Assembly (NCBI RefSeq): GCF_001905905.1
Contig: NZ_LIVT01000004.1
Coordinates: 379,970 to 443,969 of the forward strand
Origin: Streptomyces sp. CB02366
GTDB taxonomy: Bacteria > Actinomycetota > Actinomycetes > Streptomycetales > Streptomycetaceae
Direction of reading: 5' to 3'
DNA length: 64,000 nucleotides
Part shown: piece by piece, positions 59,495 to 64,000 of the stretch
Position numbering within the stretch: position 1 is the first letter of the stretch
Layout of the letters: each line of letters starts with the position of its first letter
Position numbers and translations under genes: made by a program
The notes under the pieces: model-generated
What the model was told of the DNA's origin: nothing
The model's database searches: none
The model's input: only the letters and a program-made list of their open reading frames with translations

Positions 59495-59798
59495 ACGAGC
59501 GGAGCCTTTCGGGGAAACCGATGGGCGCTCGGCGATCGTCCTAGTCCGTCCGGTCGGCTGCTGCCGTCGTTCCCGGCCGTACGACGTGATCGCGCGGGGT
59601 GAGCACCCGGTCTGATCCAGCGGTAATGGGTCTCACCTCCTCGGTCGATCGCGTCGGTCCCCGTGGTGTGCGGGGACGGTGCGCGGGCCTGCCCTGGGGC
59701 CGCCCGCGCGGGGTCGTAACAGTACAACAGCCCGCTCCCGCACCCGGACCGGGTGCGGGAGCGGGCTGTCGGAGCCCCGGCTTCGCTCCTCGCGCCGC
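59495..59798. other. Intergenic region before the methyltransferase gene
   Basis: These 304 bp hold no convincing gene. The right part contains the MFS terminator at 59727-59769; the left part should carry the methyltransferase promoter, but I cannot assign a clear one. Confidence 0.5.
59727..59769 (-). terminator. Perfect 21-bp hairpin after the MFS gene
   Basis: The arm at 59727-59747 is the exact complement of 59749-59769, with a minimal loop. It lies 29 bp beyond the MFS stop at 59799. Confidence 0.9.
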
Positions 59799-61346
59799 CT
59801 ACAGGTCGACGCTGTCCCGCAGCCTGGTGGGCGTCAGGAACAGGGAGGCGACGACGCCGACCACCGCGATGCCGGCGGAGATGAGGAAGATGTGGCCGGT
59901 GGCGTCCCCGTACGCGGCCCGGACGATCTCCTGGACCTCGGGCGGCATGGCGGCGAGGTTGAGGGTGGAGCCTCCTGAACCGGTGGCGGCGGGGTCGATG
60001 CCGAGCCCGGTCAGCCCGTCGGTGATCTTGACGGAGACCTGGTGGGCGAGGACCGCGCCGAGCACCGAGACGCCCATGGTGCCGCCGAGGGAGCGGAAGA
60101 AGGTGATCGCGCCGCTGGCCGCGCCGATCTCGCTGAGCGGGACGGTGTTCTGGAGGACGAGGACGAGGTTCTGCATCGACATGCCGACTCCGACGCCGAC
60201 GCCGAGCATCCCCAGCGACACCATCACGAGCGAGGTCTCGTGGTCGATGAAGGAGAGCCCGAGGAAACCGGCGGCGAGGACGATCACACCGGCGACGATG
60301 AACGGCTTGACCTTGCCGGTCGTGGACACGAGGCGTCCGGCGACGGTCGAGGAGACGAGCACGCCCGCCATCAGCGGGATGGTGAGGAGGCCCGCCTCGG
60401 TGGGCGAGTAGCCGCGGCCGATCTGGAAGTACTGGCCGAGGAAGACCGCGCCGCCGAACATGGCCATGCCGACCGCGAGGCTGGCGACGATGGCGAGGGC
60501 GGGATCCCGGCGGCGGACGACGTGCAGCGGGACGACGGGCTCCTTGACCCGGCCCTCGACGAGGACGGCCGCGGCGAGGATCAGCACGCTGCCGCCGACC
60601 ATGAGGGCGGTCTGCCAGGAGAGCCAGTCGAAGTCGTCGCCGACGAAGGTGACCCAGAGCAGCAGCAGGCTGACCCCGGCGGCGATGAGCGCGGCGCCGA
60701 GGTAGTCGACCTTGGCGTCGGACCGGCGGACTTCGGGGAGGTGCAGGGTGCGGCCGAGGATCACGGAGGCGAGCAGGGTGAAGGGCACGGCGACGAAGAA
60801 GCACCAGCGCCAGCCGAGCCAGGAGGCGTCGGTGATGAACCCGCCGAGAAGCGGCCCGCCCACGGTGGCGACGGCCATCACCCCGCCGAGGTAGCCGTTG
60901 TAGCGCCCGCGCTCCTTCGGGCTGATCATCGCGGCGATGATCACCTGGACCAGCACCTGGAGCGCGCCCATGCCGAGCCCCTGGACGGCGCGGAAGGCGA
61001 TGAGCTGCTCGGTGGACCCGGCGAACCCGCAGGCGACCGAGGAGACGACGAAGAGGCCGATGGCCACCTGGAGCAGCAGTTTCTTGCTGAACAGGTCGGC
61101 GAGCTTGCCCCAGATCGGGGTGGAGGCCGTGGAGGTGAGCAGGGTCGCGGTGACGACCCAGGTGTACTGCGACTGCGTGCCGTCGAGCGATCCGATGATC
61201 TGCGGGAGCGCGACCGAGACCACGGTGCTGCTGATCATCGCCACGAACAGCACGATGAGCAGCCCGCTCAGGGCGCGCAGGACGTGCCGGTGGTCCATGG
61301 GTGCGGCGGGGGCCCCGACCGGGGCGGCGGTGTCTGCTGCGCTCAC
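59799..61346 (-). CDS. MFS multidrug exporter, DHA2 (14-helix) type
   Basis: A 515-residue protein with about 14 membrane segments. Motif A appears as GKLADLFSKKLLLQVAIG (about 78-95), motif B as RAVQGLGMGALQVLVQ and motif C as GGPLLGGFITDASWLGWRWC. This is the layout of EmrB/QacA-like proton-driven drug exporters. GTG 61346 (VSAADTAAPV) is chosen because GGAGG ends six bases before it; a later ATG (MDHRHVL) also exists. It is divergent from a TetR regulator with paired direct repeats between them, the common repressor-pump arrangement. Confidence 0.93.
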   Translation of the reverse strand: MSAADTAAPVGAPAAPMDHRHVLRALSGLLIVLFVAMISSTVVSVALPQIIGSLDGTQSQYTWVVTATLLTSTASTPIWGKLADLFSKKLLLQVAIGLFVVSSVACGFAGSTEQLIAFRAVQGLGMGALQVLVQVIIAAMISPKERGRYNGYLGGVMAVATVGGPLLGGFITDASWLGWRWCFFVAVPFTLLASVILGRTLHLPEVRRSDAKVDYLGAALIAAGVSLLLLWVTFVGDDFDWLSWQTALMVGGSVLILAAAVLVEGRVKEPVVPLHVVRRRDPALAIVASLAVGMAMFGGAVFLGQYFQIGRGYSPTEAGLLTIPLMAGVLVSSTVAGRLVSTTGKVKPFIVAGVIVLAAGFLGLSFIDHETSLVMVSLGMLGVGVGVGMSMQNLVLVLQNTVPLSEIGAASGAITFFRSLGGTMGVSVLGAVLAHQVSVKITDGLTGLGIDPAATGSGGSTLNLAAMPPEVQEIVRAAYGDATGHIFLISAGIAVVGVVASLFLTPTRLRDSVDL

Positions 61347-61458
61347 GCGCAACCTCCGGAAATGTTCGTACGAGACCCGTACGGGGCCGCCCGCGCCGGC
61401 CTGCTGCACGGGTACGGGCACGCCTGTACGAGAGGGAGAAGGCTTCACCATACATGCA

Positions 61459-61485
61459 CACTGCGCAATTTTGCCCACTGCGCAA
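61459..61485. promoter_or_regulatory. Two direct repeats in the exporter-TetR intergenic region
   Basis: CACTGCGCAA occurs at 61459-61468 and 61476-61485, a 17-bp period, in a locally A/T-rich segment. Each copy holds the palindrome TGCGCA. This is the probable binding region of the TetR protein. Confidence 0.6.
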
Positions 61486-61502
61486 CTATCTTGCCCCCGG
61501 GG

Positions 61503-61508
61503 GATAAT
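61503..61508 (+). promoter_or_regulatory. Candidate -10 element, leaderless transcript for the TetR gene
   Basis: GATAAT ends six bases before ATG 61515 and no ribosome binding site precedes the start. Confidence 0.5.
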
Positions 61509-61514
61509 GCGGGC

Positions 61515-62114
61515 ATGGACAGCAGCGCCGCGGGCCCGGGACTCCGGGAACGCAAGAAGGAAGCCACCCGGCAGGCCGTGCACGAGGCGACCCTGCGCCT
61601 GACGGTGGAGCACGGCTTCGACCAGGTGACGGTCGAGGCGGTGGCGGACGCGGCCGGAATCTCGCGCAGAACGTTCTCCAACTACTTCACCAACAAGGAG
61701 GACGCCCTCCTCTACGGCGAGGAGCAGCAGATCAGGGCCCTGGTCCGCACGGTGCGCGACCGGCCGGCGGACGAGCCGGCCTGGCCCGCCCTGCGCGCGG
61801 CGGTGGCCCAGTTCGCGGACCGGGTGGCGCCTCCGGAGCGCGAATGGGCGGTACGCACCCGCCTGGCGATGCGCCATCCCTCGCTGCTGGCACGTCAGTT
61901 GGCCAACCACGCCGCCCTGGAACGCGACCTGGCGGAAGCGGTGGCCGCCCGCCCCGGCCCGGCCTCGGCCCCGGTCCGCCCGATCGTCCTGGCGGCGGGC
62001 TTCCTCTCCTCGCTCCGGATCGCGATGCGCATGTGGATCGAGGAGGACCTGGCCCGCGAACCGGCGGCGGTGATCGACGAGATCCTGGACGAGATGGGGC
62101 GGGGGTTCACGTAG
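61515..62114 (+). CDS. TetR-family repressor of the divergent exporter
   Basis: A 199-residue protein. The HTH is at about 13-58 (RKKEATRQAVHEATLRLTVE, VEAVADAAGISRRTFSNYF, then TNKEDALLYG), followed by a helical effector domain with DRVAPPEREWAVRTRLAMRH and a C-terminal MWIEEDLAREPAAVIDEIL helix. Its place opposite a DHA2 exporter, with repeats between the genes, makes it the likely local repressor, released by the exported drug. Confidence 0.93.
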   Translation: MDSSAAGPGLRERKKEATRQAVHEATLRLTVEHGFDQVTVEAVADAAGISRRTFSNYFTNKEDALLYGEEQQIRALVRTVRDRPADEPAWPALRAAVAQFADRVAPPEREWAVRTRLAMRHPSLLARQLANHAALERDLAEAVAARPGPASAPVRPIVLAAGFLSSLRIAMRMWIEEDLAREPAAVIDEILDEMGRGFT

Positions 62115-62167
62115 GGGCGGGCGCCCCTGGCCGTCGCCGCCCGCCCCGGCCGTCCGGCCCGGAAACC

Positions 62168-62189
62168 GCCGGTCCGGCGCCGGGCCGGC
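62168..62189. terminator. Short GC hairpin between convergent regulators
   Basis: GCCGGTCCGG and CCGGGCCGGC pair with one G-U wobble around CG. It lies between the TetR and GntR genes. Confidence 0.5.
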
Positions 62190-62255
62190 AACCCCGACCC
62201 GGTCACCCGCCTCGGCACTCGGCACAGGCACCCCCACCGATAGGGGGCGGGAGCC

Positions 62256-63020
62256 TCAGGAACCCGGCCGCTTCACGCGGATCTCGTAGGCGATCTCCCA
62301 CCGGATGTCCGGCACGACGATGTCGGCGGTCTCCACGGGGCGGCCCTCGTCGTCGAAGTACGTGCGCTCGATCGCGATGACCAGGTCGCCCACGGAGATC
62401 CCGAGCAGATTGGCCTGCTCCCTCGTCGCGCGGGCCGGGCGGACCAGTTCGATGCCGGTGGCGATGTCCACGCCGATGGACCGCATGCGTTCGACGACGC
62501 CGATCTTGCCGCGCGGGCCCATCTCCGGGAGCAGGACCGGCGTGCCGTCCGTGATGGCCATCGGCTCCCAGCTCTTGGCCAGTTGCACGGGCATGCCGTC
62601 GGCGAGGAATTCGTAGTCCGTCACGACGCAGGGGTCGCCGGGCTCGATCGCCAGCCGTTCGGCGATGTCCTCCGTCGCGGGAACGCGCGCCGCGCTGGTG
62701 CACTCCCACTCCGCCTCGTGGTCGAGCTCCTTCATGTTCGAGGCGAAGGGCCCGGCGCCGCGCTGCTCGCTGTGGCGCGAGCGGATCATGCGCCGACGCT
62801 CGCGGGGCCGCCGAACGTACGTGCCCGAACCGGCGCGGCCTTCCAGGATGCCTTCGACGATCAGGTGCTCCATGGCCCGCTGGGCCACGGACCGGCCGAC
62901 CCCGAACTCCTCGGCGAACCGCGCCCGGGACGGCAGCTTCTCCCCGACCGCCCATTCACCGGCCCGCACGCGAGCCCGCAGCTCGTCCGCCACCTTCAAG
63001 TACGACTTATCACGTGGCAT
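62256..63020 (-). CDS. GntR-family regulator with UTRA effector domain
   Basis: A 254-residue protein starting MPRDKSYLKVADELRARV. The winged helix (about 6-72) reads GEKLPSRARFAEEFGVGRSV and GILEGRAGSGTYVRRP; the UTRA-type ligand domain (about 95-250) contains PATEDIAERLAIEPGDPCVV, VQLAKSWEPM and IAIERTYFDDEGRPVETADI. In actinomycetes this regulator type is often found beside mobile or plasmid-derived genes as well as sugar genes. It is divergent from a string of very small genes, which it may control. Confidence 0.9.
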   Translation of the reverse strand: MPRDKSYLKVADELRARVRAGEWAVGEKLPSRARFAEEFGVGRSVAQRAMEHLIVEGILEGRAGSGTYVRRPRERRRMIRSRHSEQRGAGPFASNMKELDHEAEWECTSAARVPATEDIAERLAIEPGDPCVVTDYEFLADGMPVQLAKSWEPMAITDGTPVLLPEMGPRGKIGVVERMRSIGVDIATGIELVRPARATREQANLLGISVGDLVIAIERTYFDDEGRPVETADIVVPDIRWEIAYEIRVKRPGS

Positions 63021-63139
63021 TTGAGCAGCTCCGTGTGTTCGGCGTCGATATGGGCGTCGCTGTTGACAAAGCTAACCCATCAGGTTGAAGCTGAATACTC
63101 AGCATTACATGGAGTAACGAGAGGCCCCGGGGGAGAAGT

Positions 63140-63517
63140 GTGCGCTCTGCACAAGCGCGGGTTGCGGCGCTGACCGGCATGCTCGCCGCCGCCACGGGCG
63201 CCGAACCGCGTGCGATCGCCGAGCCGGACGCGTTCCGCGTGGAGGCCGATCTCCCCGCCGAGCTGAGTGAGGCCGCCCACGCGGCCGTGCTCGCCGCCCT
63301 GGCCACGGCGGACCGCTACGGGCACAGGCTGACCCGCACCTCCGAATACGTCTGGGCCGAGATCAGCAGAGAGGCGAACGTGAACACGACCGAATCCTCC
63401 GACACGGCCTACCGCGCCCTGCTCGGCCACACGACGACCTGCACCGCCTGCCGGACCGGCGTGAACTGCCCCGACGCCACACGGCTCGTCCGCGCCTGGC
63501 GGGACACCCGCAGATGA
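63140..63517 (+). CDS. Hypothetical protein, 125 residues, first of a chain of small genes
   Basis: A soluble protein starting VRSAQARVAALTGMLAAATG. The C-terminal part has CTACRTGVNC (about 98-107), three cysteines that could bind a metal. GTG 63140 follows GGGAGAAGT. The stop overlaps the next start (ATGA), indicating coupled translation. I do not recognise the family; its place opposite a GntR regulator suggests an accessory element. Confidence 0.68.
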   Translation: MRSAQARVAALTGMLAAATGAEPRAIAEPDAFRVEADLPAELSEAAHAAVLAALATADRYGHRLTRTSEYVWAEISREANVNTTESSDTAYRALLGHTTTCTACRTGVNCPDATRLVRAWRDTRR

Positions 63518-63642
63518 GCCCCACCGACCGCCTCGACCCCGCCGACCGCACCGACCACCTCAGCCTCGCCGAACCCACCGACCGCCTCGACCCCGCCGAC
63601 CCCACCAGCCCCACCAGCCCCGCCCACGACGGAGGCACCTGA
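63514..63642 (+). CDS. Tiny repetitive protein, 42 residues
   Basis: ATG 63514 overlaps the previous stop by four bases and the frame ends at TGA 63642. The product is built from near-repeats of PTDRLDPADRTD and PTSPTSP, with no hydrophobic core. The DNA is a run of CCGACCGC-like repeats, so it may be a non-conserved spacer. The stop again overlaps a following ATG at 63642, which opens only 16 codons and includes a TTA (leucine) codon, rare in Streptomyces and dependent on the bldA tRNA. Confidence 0.4.
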   Translation: MSPTDRLDPADRTDHLSLAEPTDRLDPADPTSPTSPAHDGGT

Positions 63643-63688
63643 TGCGCGACACCCGTCCGGCCTTATCGGCAGCGCCCGGGAGGCTCGC

Positions 63689-63985
63689 ATGATCACCCTC
63701 TCCCCGACCGACGTCCGCACCTGCGAGGCGTGCTGGTCCGCCCCGGTCGCCGTGGCCCGGCACACCCCCGCCGGCCGCGACCTGCTCTGCGAGGACTGCG
63801 CGGAGGGCGGCTACCCGCGCCGCGTCGACCTGTTCCCGCCCCTCGGCGTCTACGGCCTGACCACGCGCAAGCTCGCGAACGACGGCAGACACGGCAGCGG
63901 CCCCCCGAAAACCCCACCGAACCCCGGCCCCCCGCTGCCCAGCCCGCCACCGGCCCCGTCCCCGCCGGGGACACCGCCGGTGTAG
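63689..63985 (+). CDS. Small zinc-ribbon-like protein with proline-rich tail
   Basis: A 98-residue protein starting MITLSPTDVRTCEACWSAPV. The pairs CEAC (12-15) and CEDC (34-37) form a CX2C-X18-CX2C arrangement that could hold zinc. The last 30 residues are mostly proline, with Gly and Ser. ATG 63689 follows GGGAGG with five bases of spacing and overlaps the stop of the preceding 16-codon frame. It is complete in the window. Similar zinc-ribbon miniproteins occur in actinomycete integrative elements, which is suggestive only. Confidence 0.65.
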   Translation: MITLSPTDVRTCEACWSAPVAVARHTPAGRDLLCEDCAEGGYPRRVDLFPPLGVYGLTTRKLANDGRHGSGPPKTPPNPGPPLPSPPPAPSPPGTPPV

Positions 63986-64000
63986 GACACCGCTCGCCCC

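Noticed and set aside
1..64000. tRNA, rRNA, insertion sequences or prophage genes
   Set aside because: I scanned both strands by eye for transposase, integrase and phage motifs and for tRNA-like folds and saw none that I could support; a covariance search would be needed to exclude small RNAs.

Overview
The window is chromosomal DNA from a Streptomyces or a very close actinomycete. The evidence is GC content near 73 percent with G/C at almost every third codon position, frequent GTG starts, strong perfect hairpins between genes, and familiar core genes (aceE, lipB, lipA, glnA, glnE, malEFG) in an order that, from memory, resembles the S. coelicolor chromosome. I saw no rRNA, tRNA, CRISPR array, transposase or integrase.

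Layout. 1-6.6 kb: the end of a GntR-type regulator, a ten-copy heptamer repeat, the homodimeric pyruvate dehydrogenase E1 gene aceE, a WYL regulator, a DUF4240 protein, a GNAT acetyltransferase and a TIGR01777-type epimerase. 6.8-14.4 kb: an FAD oxidoreductase, a TPR regulator, lipB, lipA, a 66-residue protein, a DUF4191 membrane protein and an RDD membrane protein. LipB and LipA make the lipoyl cofactor used by the pyruvate dehydrogenase complex. 14.4-16 kb: glutamine synthetase glnA behind a well-matched GlnR site; its adenylyltransferase glnE lies at 55.5-58.5 kb. 16-24.3 kb: accessory metabolism and small regulators, including a MocR-type protein whose PLP lysine is replaced by arginine.

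24.6-28.3 kb holds the least ordinary locus: two translationally coupled genes encoding a TROVE/vWA-like protein (Ro60-like) and an ARPP-2-like protein with a FIS-type C-terminus, then a 39-residue ORF containing a Cys-Cys pair and a winged-helix regulator. 28.4-39.1 kb: an MMPL exporter divergent from a NarL-type two-component pair, a remnant of a MarR-like gene, a metal-dependent hydrolase with a ferredoxin reductase, a TetR regulator, an iron-box-controlled DUF2470 protein and an NB-ARC/TPR ATPase.

39.3-54.4 kb is a starch and maltodextrin utilisation region: a secreted 1772-residue amylopullulanase, a secreted alpha-amylase with a starch-binding domain, an intracellular alpha-glucosidase, the ABC importer malEFG (no ATPase gene here) and two 347-residue MalR-like LacI regulators, one at each end of the mal operon. 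Operator-like TTGC/GCAA inverted repeats sit about 85 bp upstream of both malE and the amylase gene and upstream of malR. 54.4-62.1 kb: a PAP2 membrane protein, glnE, a PrmC-like methyltransferase and an MFS drug exporter divergent from its likely TetR repressor. The last 2 kb carries a UTRA-type GntR regulator divergent from a chain of overlapping very small genes, which looks like accessory DNA and continues past the window.
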